Positions 7,509-15,374 of a stretch of 33,353 nucleotides of DNA are shown one piece after another. The DNA comes from JANOQP01 sp044227705 (GTDB lineage: Bacteria > Bacteroidota > Bacteroidia > Chitinophagales > Saprospiraceae). The stretch covers positions 1 through 33,353 of the forward strand of contig JBGAWE010000018.1 in NCBI GenBank assembly GCA_044227705.1. Reading direction: 5' to 3'. The notes under the pieces were generated by a model that was not told the DNA's origin, made no database searches, and worked only from the letters and a program-made list of their open reading frames with translations. Position 1 is the first letter of the stretch. Each line of letters opens with the position of its first letter. Both the position numbers and the translations under genes were made by a program.

Positions 7509-8987
7509 ATGCTCCGCTTTGCCCTTTACCTCGTCATTCTTATTCTGATGTTGAGCGGCCGCGTTGTCGGCCAGACCGATTTCAAGCCCGCTCCCTCCAC
7601 TTCGCCCGACGAGGCCGCCATCCTCGAAAAGATGGATGCGCGGCTCGAGGCCGACCTCGCCGGCCTCGCCTCGCTGCCGAAGGCCAACCGCAACGAGCTT
7701 TCGAGAATCTACACCGACCGCGCCTCCGGGCTGAAGGGCAAGGTGGCCAACGGGCATTTCCTCTTTGAAAAAGCTTGGGAAGACTGGCTCCACGGGGTGG
7801 CCAACGAAATCTTCCGCGCAAACCCCGAGCTGCCGCGCCGCGATGTGCGCCTTTTTTGGGGCCGATACGCCGAGCCGAACGCATGCAGCTATGGCGAGGG
7901 GTCGGTCGTTTTCAACGTCGGGCTGCTCGCTTTCATGGACGACGAGGCTGACGCGGCCTTCGTTCTCGCGCACGAGCTGGCGCACTTCGCACAAGACCAT
8001 TCCGGCCTCGCGGCGCGGAAGTACGTCGACGCGCTCTATTCGGAGGAGACGCAGCGGAAGCTGAAGAACATCAAATCGAGCGAGTTCGAGGCGACGACGA
8101 AGGCGCTCGGGCTGCTCAAGACCTTCAGCTACGACTCGCGGCGGCACGGGCGCTTCCGCGAGACAGAGGCCGACTCGCTGGCCATCGTCTACCTGTCGAA
8201 GACGAAATACGACGCGACGGCCGCCGTGCGGACGCTCGAAATCCTCGACAGGACGGACAGCGTCGAGTGGGCCAAAATCGAGTACGAAAAACTGTTCGAC
8301 GCGCCGCAGTTCCCTTTCAAACAGGCTTGGCTGGGGCAAAAGGCCAGTTCACTCTCCCTCGCCGCCGCCGCCAATTCGGGCAAAAAGGACGAGAACGGCT
8401 GGGACGCCGACTCACTCAAGACCCACCCCGACTGCCGCCGACGCATGGCCCGGGCTGAAAGGCAACTGGCGGCGATGGGCTATTCGACGGCCGGGAAAGG
8501 GCGGTTCGTGCAGCCAGAGGCCACGTTTTCTCAATTGAAAAAATGGGCGCCGCTGGAGGTCGTCGAGGGACTTTATGCTTTTGAGCATTACGGCGAGGCC
8601 CTTTTCCGCACCCTCCAACTGATGCAGGACGCGCCCGACGACGCATACCTCAACGCGATGGTCGGCCGTTGCCTCTACCACCTGCACCGGCACCAGCAGG
8701 CGCACACGCTCAACCGGGTGCTCGAGCTTTCCGACGCGCGGAACGAGGCGGAGTACGACCGCTTCTTGCGGCTGATGAACCAGTTCCGGCTGCGCGATTT
8801 GGCACAGGTCGGGTACTTCTTCTGCGAGAACCGGCTTCCAAAATTTCGGGAAGACGAAGAGTTCTTTTTCGCCGCCACCCTCGCTAGCCATGCCAACGAG
8901 CTGCAACGGGAGTTTGCGGAGCGGCGGCAGGAGCACCTGCGGCGGTGGCCGAAGGGGAAGTTTGCAGAATACCTCAAAGGCATCTAG
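7509..8987 (+). CDS. M48 family metalloprotease, exported
   Basis: This 492-residue protein has an N-terminal signal or anchor (about residues 3-21, RFALYLVILILMLSGRVVGQ). The zinc site is complete: HELAH at 155-159 preceded by DDEADAAFVLA, and the downstream ETEAD (218-222) that supplies the third zinc ligand in M48 peptidases. The C-terminal half (about 290-490) is helical and TPR-like (DDAYLNAMVGRCLYHLHRHQ), as in the periplasmic BepA/LoiP-related M48 proteins that act in envelope quality control. The exact substrate is not predictable. It has its own promoter and is followed by another exported protein 81 bases later, in the same direction. Confidence 0.88.
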   Translation: MLRFALYLVILILMLSGRVVGQTDFKPAPSTSPDEAAILEKMDARLEADLAGLASLPKANRNELSRIYTDRASGLKGKVANGHFLFEKAWEDWLHGVANEIFRANPELPRRDVRLFWGRYAEPNACSYGEGSVVFNVGLLAFMDDEADAAFVLAHELAHFAQDHSGLAARKYVDALYSEETQRKLKNIKSSEFEATTKALGLLKTFSYDSRRHGRFRETEADSLAIVYLSKTKYDATAAVRTLEILDRTDSVEWAKIEYEKLFDAPQFPFKQAWLGQKASSLSLAAAANSGKKDENGWDADSLKTHPDCRRRMARAERQLAAMGYSTAGKGRFVQPEATFSQLKKWAPLEVVEGLYAFEHYGEALFRTLQLMQDAPDDAYLNAMVGRCLYHLHRHQQAHTLNRVLELSDARNEAEYDRFLRLMNQFRLRDLAQVGYFFCENRLPKFREDEEFFFAATLASHANELQREFAERRQEHLRRWPKGKFAEYLKGI

Positions 8988-9068
8988 TAACATGGCATTT
9001 ATGCCGTGATTCATAGCCAGCACAGCTAGGTGCTGTCCCAGCCAATCACTTTCTCAAAATCAGTTTTT

Positions 9069-10649
9069 ATGAAAAATCTCAAGTTCCGACCGCTCGCGGC
9101 CATCGCGGCGGCGCTGTTCATCCTCCTCGCGGCAGGGCCGCTCCCGGCTCAAAAGGTGAGCTTCGACGACGTCATGGAAATCGAGCTGAAGAACATGGGC
9201 CCCATCTACCAGAACAAGATGGTGAAGGGCTACTACATGTTCTACAAGGTCGAGAAGAAGGACCGGAAGAACAACAACTACAAGCTCGTCGTGCTGGACG
9301 AGAACATGAACAAGGTCTCGGAGAAGTCGATGACGGAGTCCAAATGGCTCAACCTCGAGGAGGCGGCCTACGACGAGAAGTCGCTGATGTTCATCTTCTA
9401 CGAGTCGCACGAGCGGACGCTCGAGTTCCGGCAGTACGACCTGCAGGGGAAGCTCCTCTCCAAGAAATCGGAGGAGCTGGGCAAGCGCGAGTCGTACCTA
9501 TACGCGCAGAGCGGTCAACAGACGGGGGCCGTCGGCGGGGTGCAATTGGCCCCAGTCGTGGGAAAAGGCTTCGTCCACTACACGCCGCAGAAGAACAAGA
9601 AATTCGGCTACGCCATCCGCTTCTTCGCCGAGGAGGGGGGCAAGAACTGGAAGTTCGAGAGCGACGAGGACTCGAAGGAAATCGAGCTGGGCATGTTCCT
9701 CGGCTACAACGAGACGCAGCTTTTGAGCTGCGTCATCAAACGCAAGGGCGCGATGAGCAAGGACATGGACTTCTACATCATGGCCAACGACCTCGCTACC
9801 GGCAAGAAGCTCTACGAGAAACCGCTCGAGGACAAGAAGCACGCCCTGCAACTGCTCAACGCCTTCCCCGGCGACAACGGCGAGACCATCATCACCGGCC
9901 TCTACTTCGACGCTGACGACAAGCTGGCAAAGGCAAAGAGCGAGGGCCTGTTCACCGGAAAGCTCGACGCGAGCGGCAACTTCACCAAAAAGGAGTTCAT
10001 CTCGTGGGAGAAGGACGTGGCGAAGAAGCTCGACGTGTCGAAATCGGGCAAGATCGACGGGGGCGGCTATGTCTTCTTCCACAACGCGACGCGGCTGGCC
10101 GACGGGAAAATCTATGCGGTCGGCGAGCTTTACGGGAAAGAGGCCAGTGCTTTGGGAATCGCCTCGACCATCCTCGCGGGGGCCGGCGGCGGCGGCTCGA
10201 ACGTCTCGGTGACGAAAATCGAGGTGCGCGACATGATCGTCTTCGAGTTCAACCCCGACCTGACGCTGGCGGCCGCAAAAATCTTTCCCAAGAAAAGCTC
10301 GGGCGTGGAGATGCCCAGCGGCGCGGCCTACACGAGCACCCAGCAACTGGGCTACCTCGTGCAGTACTACGGCGGCTTCGACTACATGTACACGCAGCTC
10401 AACGACGACGCCTCTGTCCTCACCTTCTGCTACGACGACTACGAGCGCTCGAAGGGCAAGCGCAAGCACTCGCTCGGCGTCATCTCGCGCCGCTCGGGCG
10501 AGGCCGAGTACACGAAGGACAAGGTCAGTCTGTCGTCCGACGCGAGCTGGATTCGCACCTATCCGGCCAAGCCGGGGAGCGTCCTGCTGGTCGAGTATTT
10601 CAAAAAGGACAAGCGGCTGGAGACGCGCATCGAGAAGTTCAACAACTGA
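9069..10649 (+). CDS. Large exported protein, unknown Bacteroidota family
   Basis: The start MKNLKFRPLAAIAAALFILL followed by AAGPLPAQ is a signal peptide, so the ATG at 9069 is chosen over the in-frame ATG 39 bases upstream. The mature part (about 495 residues) is rich in beta-strand patterns and repeated blade-like stretches, such as YKLVVLDENMNKVSEKSM, EFRQYDLQGKLLSKKSEEL and DMIVFEFNPDLTLAAAKIF. These suggest a propeller-like fold comparing stored and current values. Lys and Glu content is high. It may belong to a DUF found mainly in Bacteroidota, but I cannot name it with certainty. No catalytic motif or sorting domain is visible. The inverted repeat at 10659 directly follows its stop. 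Confidence 0.75.
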   Translation: MKNLKFRPLAAIAAALFILLAAGPLPAQKVSFDDVMEIELKNMGPIYQNKMVKGYYMFYKVEKKDRKNNNYKLVVLDENMNKVSEKSMTESKWLNLEEAAYDEKSLMFIFYESHERTLEFRQYDLQGKLLSKKSEELGKRESYLYAQSGQQTGAVGGVQLAPVVGKGFVHYTPQKNKKFGYAIRFFAEEGGKNWKFESDEDSKEIELGMFLGYNETQLLSCVIKRKGAMSKDMDFYIMANDLATGKKLYEKPLEDKKHALQLLNAFPGDNGETIITGLYFDADDKLAKAKSEGLFTGKLDASGNFTKKEFISWEKDVAKKLDVSKSGKIDGGGYVFFHNATRLADGKIYAVGELYGKEASALGIASTILAGAGGGGSNVSVTKIEVRDMIVFEFNPDLTLAAAKIFPKKSSGVEMPSGAAYTSTQQLGYLVQYYGGFDYMYTQLNDDASVLTFCYDDYERSKGKRKHSLGVISRRSGEAEYTKDKVSLSSDASWIRTYPAKPGSVLLVEYFKKDKRLETRIEKFNN

Positions 10650-10658
10650 CCTCGCCGT

Positions 10659-10719
10659 GTATAGACGCAATATTTTGCGCCTCCTCCCAACCCCGAGACG
10701 CAAAATATTGCGTCTCTAC
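10659..10719. repeat. Inverted repeat with 25-bp arms (AGACGCAATATTTTGCG type)
   Basis: Arms at 10659-10683 and 10695-10719 match at 23 of 25 positions, with an 11-base loop. Each arm is itself nearly palindromic (AGACGCAA-TATT-TTGCG). The core is of a kind I recall as dispersed in many Bacteroidota and some cyanobacterial genomes. It begins nine bases after the stop of the preceding gene. It is probably a non-autonomous dispersed element, possibly also a transcript end. Confidence 0.75.
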
Positions 10720-10722
10720 AAG

Positions 10723-10763
10723 CGCGGTTTGCGGCCATATTTGCCCGCAAACCGCGTCTTTTT
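10723..10763 (+). terminator. Terminator-like hairpin abutting the MFS start codon
   Basis: CGCGGTTTGCGG (10723-10734) pairs perfectly with 10745-10756 around a 10-base loop and is followed by TCTTTTT, which runs directly into the ATG at 10764. It has the form of an intrinsic terminator for the upstream gene. It leaves no room for a leader between terminator and start codon, so it may instead attenuate the transporter gene. Confidence 0.7.
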
Positions 10764-12005
10764 ATGCAGAACCCGCGCCTTCTCCAACCGGCAGTCGTCA
10801 TCGCCGCGCTCGGCTATTTCGTCGACATCTACGACCTGCTCCTCTTCGGCTTCGTGCGGATAAAGAGCCTCACCTCGCTCGGGTACTCGGGCCAGCAACT
10901 GACCGACCTCGGCCTCGTTTTGAACAACTGGCAGATGGGCGGGATGCTCGTCGGCGGCATCCTCTGGGGCGTGCTCGGCGACAAAAAGGGCCGCGTCTCG
11001 ACGCTATACCTCTCCATCGCGCTCTACTCGCTGGCCAACATCGCCAACGGCTTCTCGCAAAACTTTCCGTTCGCGCAGTGCTTCGAGTGGTACGCCGCCT
11101 GCCGCCTCCTCGCGGGCATCGGGCTGGCGGGCGAACTGGGCGTTGGCATCACGCTCGTCGCCGAGGTCTTGCCGAAAGAAAAACGGGGCTACGGCGCGAC
11201 CATCGTGGCCGCCGTCGGGCTGGCCGGGGCGTGGCTGGCGTGGTTCATCGACCGGCATTTTGAATGGGGAACCTGCTATTTCATCGGCGGGGCGCTCGGT
11301 CTGTTGCTGCTCGCCGTGCGCATTTCGGTGGCCGAATCGGGCATCTTCAAACAAGTCGTGGAGAACAAGTCGCTCAACCGTGGCGATTTCCTTTCCCTTT
11401 TCACGGATTGGGGCCGTCTGCGCCGTTTCCTGCGCTGCATCATGATTGGCTTCCCGACGTGGTTCGTCATCGGAGTTTTGGTGATTTTCAGCCCCGAGTT
11501 CGGCAAAGCGATGGGCATCACCGACAAAATCGCGCCCGGCATGAGCATCCTCTGCGCCTACACCGGCCTCATCACGGGCGACATAGCCAGCGGTTTGCTG
11601 TCGCAATACCTGCGCAGCCGCCTGAAGGTGATGTGGATTTTCATCCTGCTCGACGCGGCGGCCATCGCGCTCTATCTCCTCGTCGGCGCGACGACCTTGG
11701 ACGGGCTTTACGCGCTCTGCTTTTTGCTCGGCTTCTCGGCCGGTTTTTGGGTCATCTTCATCACCATCGGCGCGGAACAGTTCGGGACGAACCTGCGGGC
11801 GACGGTCGCCACGTCCGTCCCAAATTTTGCTCGGGGATTGTTGGTGCCCATCACCCTTTCGTGGCAGTTTTTGACAAAACAAATGGGCGATGTCGTCACG
11901 GCCGCGCTCGTTGTCGGGGCGGTCTGCCACATCGTCTCGTGGCTCGGGCTTTGGGGGATGGAGGAGACGTTTGGGCGCGACCTTGATTATGAGGAGGCGG
12001 TTTGA
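10764..12005 (+). CDS. MFS transporter
   Basis: This 413-residue protein has twelve predicted membrane segments. The loop between segments 2 and 3 carries the MFS motif A as GVLGDKKGRVSTLYLS (about residues 71-86). AGELGVGITLVAEVLPKEKRG around residues 120-145 is the segment 4-5 region typical of metabolite:proton symporters. A second half beginning near SLFTDWGRLRRFLRCIMIG repeats the fold. Substrate cannot be inferred from sequence or context; no catabolic genes flank it. It is the last gene in the plus-strand run and ends 29 bases before a strong bidirectional terminator. The start MQNPRLLQPAVVIAALGYF directly precedes segment 1 and is retained even though the hairpin and T run touch it. 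Confidence 0.88.
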   Translation: MQNPRLLQPAVVIAALGYFVDIYDLLLFGFVRIKSLTSLGYSGQQLTDLGLVLNNWQMGGMLVGGILWGVLGDKKGRVSTLYLSIALYSLANIANGFSQNFPFAQCFEWYAACRLLAGIGLAGELGVGITLVAEVLPKEKRGYGATIVAAVGLAGAWLAWFIDRHFEWGTCYFIGGALGLLLLAVRISVAESGIFKQVVENKSLNRGDFLSLFTDWGRLRRFLRCIMIGFPTWFVIGVLVIFSPEFGKAMGITDKIAPGMSILCAYTGLITGDIASGLLSQYLRSRLKVMWIFILLDAAAIALYLLVGATTLDGLYALCFLLGFSAGFWVIFITIGAEQFGTNLRATVATSVPNFARGLLVPITLSWQFLTKQMGDVVTAALVVGAVCHIVSWLGLWGMEETFGRDLDYEEAV

Positions 12006-12033
12006 AGAAAGTCAAATTCAAGGCTCTATTTCA

Positions 12034-12078
12034 AAAACAGAAGCCCGGCTCTCGAATCGAGAGCCGGGCTTCTGTTTT
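12034..12078. terminator. Bidirectional terminator, 22-bp perfect arms
   Basis: Arms at 12034-12055 and 12057-12078 are exactly complementary (core AGAAGCCCGGCTCTCGA), with A tracts on the left and TTTT on the right. It therefore serves both the MFS gene (plus) and the convergent lipoprotein gene (minus), whose restored end lies at 12099. Confidence 0.9.
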
Positions 12079-12098
12079 GCCGTGGTCTGCCGTAAGCC

Positions 12099-12257
12099 TC
12101 AAAAGGCGTAGTCGTAGTGTACGTTCAGCCCCTGCGGCCCAGTCGGATACCAGATGGCTGGCGGCACGTCGGGGGTCTGTGGGTCGCAATAGCCCAAGCC
12201 ATTGTAGCCCAGCGGTAGGACGGCCGTGCCAACGACATTCACAGTGTGGGAGGAGAC
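12099..12257 (-). pseudogene. Out-of-frame C-terminal tail of the lipoprotein gene
   Basis: The frame offset by one base from the lipoprotein gene is open from about 12296 to a TGA at 12099. It encodes a protein-like tail (VSSHTVNVVGTAVLPLGYNG, then PPAIWYPTGPQGLNVHYDYAF) that stops just before the bidirectional terminator. The upstream frame instead ends in the short, unlikely SKSPPTL at 12239. Adding one A to the AAA run near 12257 joins the two into a protein of about 495 residues. Confidence 0.6.
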
Positions 12258-13585
12258 TTTGAGTAGTTGCCGGTGAACGTCCCGCCCGGCACCCACTTAA
12301 AGGGGAGTTTTAGATTGAGCGTTGCGCCTATGGACTTGGTCACGGTTTGAACACCGCTCGACGTGCAGATTTTGAAGTCGGTCTCGTTCCAAGTCACGAA
12401 CAAAGCCTCTCCGATTGTTGGTCTGTCCCACTCTTGGGCAATCGGGTTGATTTGTTTCATGTAGTCGTACTTCGTTCCGGCTATTGAAATTGCAAAATAT
12501 TTGGGCGTGATTGTAAACAACGGCGAGTGCCACCACGGTTTGTTGATTTTGATGTCCACCAAGTCCTTCATACGGAGGCCATAAAGCGTCAGAGGGGGAA
12601 GCTGTGCATCCACGGCGGCGGCTTCCGCAGTCCGATAGGAGTACAAAAAGTCTATTTGAAAGTCGAACGTTTCCTCGCCGCCCAGACAAGGCTGGTTTTG
12701 CAGAGTAGTAATAATGCCCGTGTTGGCCAATTGAAAACCAAGCAAGTAGTTGTGTTCAGCACCTGTTTCGCGCTTGCAAGCCAATAACGGCGGGTTAGGC
12801 GGGCCAACTGGCCCGGTGCCGGTGGCGAGAAAGAGCTTTTGCATGTCTCGTTTCTTTAGCAGGTAGTGCCCAGCAAAGCTCCGGGCATAAGTGTTGAAGA
12901 AAGTGTCGAGGCTCATACAGGGGTGGGCAAACCCTTGTAGAAACTCCGGGCCGTCTATCCAAAGATAGTCTTCGCTTGTCTTCACCACGACCTCCAAGTT
13001 GACCGCCTCGGTATAGGACTCTTTGGAGAGGCAATCGCCATTCTCGTCAAAGCCATAGAGGTATTGTCCCGTACCCTTGATGTTGGAGATGACATAGGGC
13101 GCGGTTGAGGCCGTGTTCCACTCGTATTCCCAGAACCAGTCCGGTATTTTGATGACGAGCGTTGGGTCGGCGGTCAGCAAGTCGTCTTTGAAAGACTGAA
13201 AGGTGGTGCCGTTCGACAGGCTTGGCGTGTTGTCAAAATCCTGCTTGATTACATTTTCCACGGTCTGCGCCGCTTGCGAACCGGTGGCTGGAAGGGAGCT
13301 GGGCAAGAAATCCTTCACCAGGATTTCGTTGAAATAGTCTTGGCCGGAGGTGACAGAGGCTTGTTTGACCGCCGCTCGCAGCTCTTCCGAACTGCCGAGC
13401 GACAGTGCTAGGAGCTTGGCAAAGCGAAGGTGCTTTTCGTGGAAGGACGAGGAGGCGATGGTCGGAATGTCGCAGGAGGCCGGCGCAAGGTCGATTCGAA
13501 ATGCGGGGTCGATGCTCTTTTCCTTGCGTTGGCAGCCGGCTGCCAAGAAAACGACGACGAACAGCGCGGAAGACAGATGTTTCAT
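12239..13585 (-). CDS. Lipoprotein of unknown function, probably frameshifted near its end
   Basis: This 448-residue product starts MKHLSSALFVVVFLAAGCQR, a lipoprotein signal with the lipobox Cys at residue 18, so it should be membrane-anchored outside the cytoplasm. The mature part has a helical N-terminal region (EKHLRFAKLLALSLGSSEEL, about 50-130) and a beta-rich remainder with two regions naming paired aromatics (IPDWFWEYEWNTAS, INKPWWHSPLF). No family is recognised. The last residues after GTFTGNYSK are read out of frame. Base composition is visibly less GC-rich than the flanking genes, and the gene is divergent from the XRE regulator. It is either a recently acquired, decaying gene or an intact gene with a base missing in the assembly. 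Confidence 0.7.
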   Translation of the reverse strand: MKHLSSALFVVVFLAAGCQRKEKSIDPAFRIDLAPASCDIPTIASSSFHEKHLRFAKLLALSLGSSEELRAAVKQASVTSGQDYFNEILVKDFLPSSLPATGSQAAQTVENVIKQDFDNTPSLSNGTTFQSFKDDLLTADPTLVIKIPDWFWEYEWNTASTAPYVISNIKGTGQYLYGFDENGDCLSKESYTEAVNLEVVVKTSEDYLWIDGPEFLQGFAHPCMSLDTFFNTYARSFAGHYLLKKRDMQKLFLATGTGPVGPPNPPLLACKRETGAEHNYLLGFQLANTGIITTLQNQPCLGGEETFDFQIDFLYSYRTAEAAAVDAQLPPLTLYGLRMKDLVDIKINKPWWHSPLFTITPKYFAISIAGTKYDYMKQINPIAQEWDRPTIGEALFVTWNETDFKICTSSGVQTVTKSIGATLNLKLPFKWVPGGTFTGNYSKSPPTL

Positions 13586-13707
13586 TGTTGAGCAGATTTT
13601 GGTGAAAAAATTCAGACCACTTCAGGTCTATGGAAAAGCAAGCGCATAGTTGCTGGTACAAAAGTTGATGGCCCCTTCCGAGCACGTTGATGAGTAAGTC
13701 GTCAATA

Positions 13708-13763
13708 TTTCCGAGTTTTCTGTATTCTTTTCCGAGTTTTCCGTCAAAAAATACCGAATTTTC
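13708..13763. repeat. Three direct repeats CCGA(G/A)TTTTC at 21-22-bp spacing
   Basis: TTTCCGAGTTTTC occurs exactly at 13708-13720 and 13729-13741, and a third copy, TACCGAATTTTC, at 13752-13763. Spacing is 21 then 22 bases, i.e. two helical turns, so all copies face one side of the DNA. They lie between the divergent lipoprotein and XRE genes, 90-150 bases before the XRE start. This is the arrangement of an iterated operator. Confidence 0.6.
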
Positions 13764-13803
13764 TTTGTTGGGCCAAATAGAAGAAAAACTACGCGCTTTC
13801 GGC

Positions 13804-13811
13804 TAATTTTG
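13804..13811 (+). promoter_or_regulatory. -7 promoter box of the XRE gene
   Basis: TAATTTTG matches TAnnTTTG exactly. The predicted start near 13818 gives a leader of about 37 bases to the ATG at 13855. The third direct repeat ends about 40 bases upstream. No TTG sits at -33, which would suit an activated or repressor-exposed promoter. Confidence 0.5.
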
Positions 13812-13854
13812 CGTCGTCTAAAGCATGCCCACGCATCCGTAAAAACAACAGCCG

Positions 13855-14115
13855 ATGACCGCCACCGAACTCCCGGATAGAATCCGTCGTATCCGAATGG
13901 CCCTCGACCTAGAACGCGTCCAACTCGCAGACCTGCTTGATATGAGCTACGGAACCTACTCCGAACGCGAGAAAGGCATCCGTCCCTTTAAAGTTGAACA
14001 CTTGGAAAAGCTCGCCGCTTTTTTCAAAATCACCTTCGGTGAACTGACAGACACGCCCACGGATGAGCTTATCATCCTTGTCTTGACCCGTGCGCGTGGG
14101 GGAGCGAAAAGCTGA
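13855..14115 (+). CDS. XRE-family helix-turn-helix regulator
   Basis: This 86-residue protein consists almost wholly of a Cro/C1-type domain. LPDRIRRIRMALDLERVQLA, then DLLDMSYGTYSEREKGIRPF form helices 1-4 (about residues 6-45), with the recognition helix around MSYGTYSEREKG, and VEHLEKLAAFFKITFGELT gives helix 5. It lacks a sensor domain, so any signal must act through partner proteins or expression level. It is divergent from the lipoprotein gene and separated from it by 269 bases containing three direct repeats, so autoregulation or regulation of that neighbour is likely. It is followed by a bidirectional terminator shared with rpoD. Confidence 0.88.
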   Translation: MTATELPDRIRRIRMALDLERVQLADLLDMSYGTYSEREKGIRPFKVEHLEKLAAFFKITFGELTDTPTDELIILVLTRARGGAKS

Positions 14116-14214
14116 ATTTAGGTCGTCTCTGTAGCAACGTGCCTTTAGCCTTCGTTAGCACCATAACCGACCACCTCAATATCAGGATTCACCCCCGTGG
14201 AACTTCGGGACACA

Positions 14215-14251
14215 AAAAAGCCTTCCCAGTATCGCACTGGGAAGGCTTTTT
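14215..14251. terminator. Bidirectional terminator between XRE gene and rpoD
   Basis: AAAAAGCCTTCCCAGT (14215-14230) and its exact complement (14236-14251) enclose a 5-base loop. A and T tracts on both sides make it work in both directions for the two convergent genes. Confidence 0.9.
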
Positions 14252-14271
14252 CTATTCAAAACGGGTGAAAA

Positions 14272-15141
14272 TCAGGCCCCGAGGTAGTTCTTCAACAACT
14301 TCGACCGCGAGGTGGCCCGCAGCTTGTTGATGGCCTTGTCCTTGATTTGGCGGACGCGCTCGCGGGTCAGTCCGAACTTATCGCCTATGTCCTCAAGGCT
14401 CATCGGGTGCTCGACGCCGATGCCGAAATAGAGCTTGATGACGTCGTTTTGCCGCTCGGTCAAGGTGGAAAGTGACCGCTCGATTTCACGGCGCAGCGAC
14501 TCGCGGTATTCGAGGCCGCTGTCGGTGCCGGGCGTGTGCTTGTTTTCGAGAACATCCAAAAGAGAGTTGTCCTCGCCCTCGACGAAGGGCGCGTCCATAG
14601 AGACGTGACGGGCAGCGACGCCGAGCGTGGTCTCGACTTCCTCGGTCGAGATTTCTAGCATCTCGGCCAGCTCCTCGGCCGAGGGTTCGCGCTCATACTG
14701 CTGCTCAAGCTCAGAGAAGGCCTTGTTGATTTTGTTGAGAGAACCAACCTTGTTCAACGGCAGCCGGACGATGCGGCTCTGCTCGGCGAGTGCCTGCAGA
14801 ATCGACTGGCGAATCCACCAAACGGCGTAGCTGATGAACTTGAAGCCGCGTGTCTCGTCGAAACGCTGGGCGGCCTTGATGAGGCCGAGGTTGCCCTCGT
14901 TGATGAGGTCGGAAAGGGAAAGCCCCTGGTTTTGGTACTGTTTGGCGACGGAGACGACGAAGCGCAGGTTGGCCTTCGTCAGTTTTTCGAGCGCGGTCTG
15001 GTCGCCCTGTTTGATGCGTTTTGCCAGGTCGACCTCCTCCTCGGGGGTCAACAGGTCCACCTTGCCAATCTCTTGCAGGTACTTCTCCAGCGACTGGCTC
15101 TCGCGGTTCGTGATGGACTTCGTGATTTTTAACTGACGCAT
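14272..15141 (-). CDS. rpoD: RNA polymerase primary sigma factor RpoD/SigA
   Basis: This 289-residue protein corresponds to the short primary sigma factor of Bacteroidota, which lacks region 1.1. Region 1.2 is SLEKYLQEIGKVDLLTPEEE. Region 2 contains LRFVVSVAKQYQNQGLSLSD, LINEGNLGLIKAAQRFDETR and the -10-recognition helix FKFISYAVWWIRQSILQALA. Region 3 follows with SRIVRLPLNKVGSLNKINKA. Region 4 ends with SLEDIGDKFGLTRERVRQIK, the -35/-33-binding helix-turn-helix. It directs most transcription and should recognise the TAnnTTTG boxes found here. The gene has its own -7 box about 60 bases upstream and ends at a strong terminator. Confidence 0.97.
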   Translation of the reverse strand: MRQLKITKSITNRESQSLEKYLQEIGKVDLLTPEEEVDLAKRIKQGDQTALEKLTKANLRFVVSVAKQYQNQGLSLSDLINEGNLGLIKAAQRFDETRGFKFISYAVWWIRQSILQALAEQSRIVRLPLNKVGSLNKINKAFSELEQQYEREPSAEELAEMLEISTEEVETTLGVAARHVSMDAPFVEGEDNSLLDVLENKHTPGTDSGLEYRESLRREIERSLSTLTERQNDVIKLYFGIGVEHPMSLEDIGDKFGLTRERVRQIKDKAINKLRATSRSKLLKNYLGA

Positions 15142-15201
15142 GCTACGTTTTTAGTGCTGATGATGGATGGTGGAAAGGGGCCTGTTTTTTCAAAAAGTGT
15201 G

Positions 15202-15209
15202 CAAAGGTA
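15202..15209 (-). promoter_or_regulatory. -7 promoter box of rpoD
   Basis: The minus strand reads TACCTTTG, an exact TAnnTTTG match, about 60 bases ahead of the rpoD ATG. The predicted leader is about 54 bases. A -33 TTG at standard distance is not seen. Confidence 0.5.
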
Positions 15210-15307
15210 GCTCGGCGTTTCCCCAAAAAGAGGGTCGCTTTCGGGTTTTTCCCAAAAATATCAGCCGTCGAACAGGTCTTTCTGGAAAAGGTTTTTTAGG
15301 GCGTAAA

Positions 15308-15356
15308 TCCACAAAAAATACGCCTCGGTGGCCATCCGGGGCGGATTTTTTGTGGA
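15308..15356 (-). terminator. Terminator of the TPR gene
   Basis: Arms of 17 bp (15308-15324 and 15340-15356, one mismatch) frame a 15-base loop. On the minus strand the arms read A tract, GCC-rich stem, then GGCG followed by ATTTTTT. It begins 19 bases after the stop of the TPR gene and separates it from rpoD. Confidence 0.75.
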
Positions 15357-15374
15357 AGTGAGGCCAAAGCCGGG

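Noticed and set aside
9018..9035. Small hairpin CAGCAC-AGCTAG-GTGCTG before the 9069 gene
   Set aside because: Six-bp stem without a T tract; too weak to call a terminator or riboswitch.
13708..13763. CRISPR-like direct repeats
   Set aside because: Only three short copies with 8-10-base gaps; too short for repeats and spacers and better explained as an operator.
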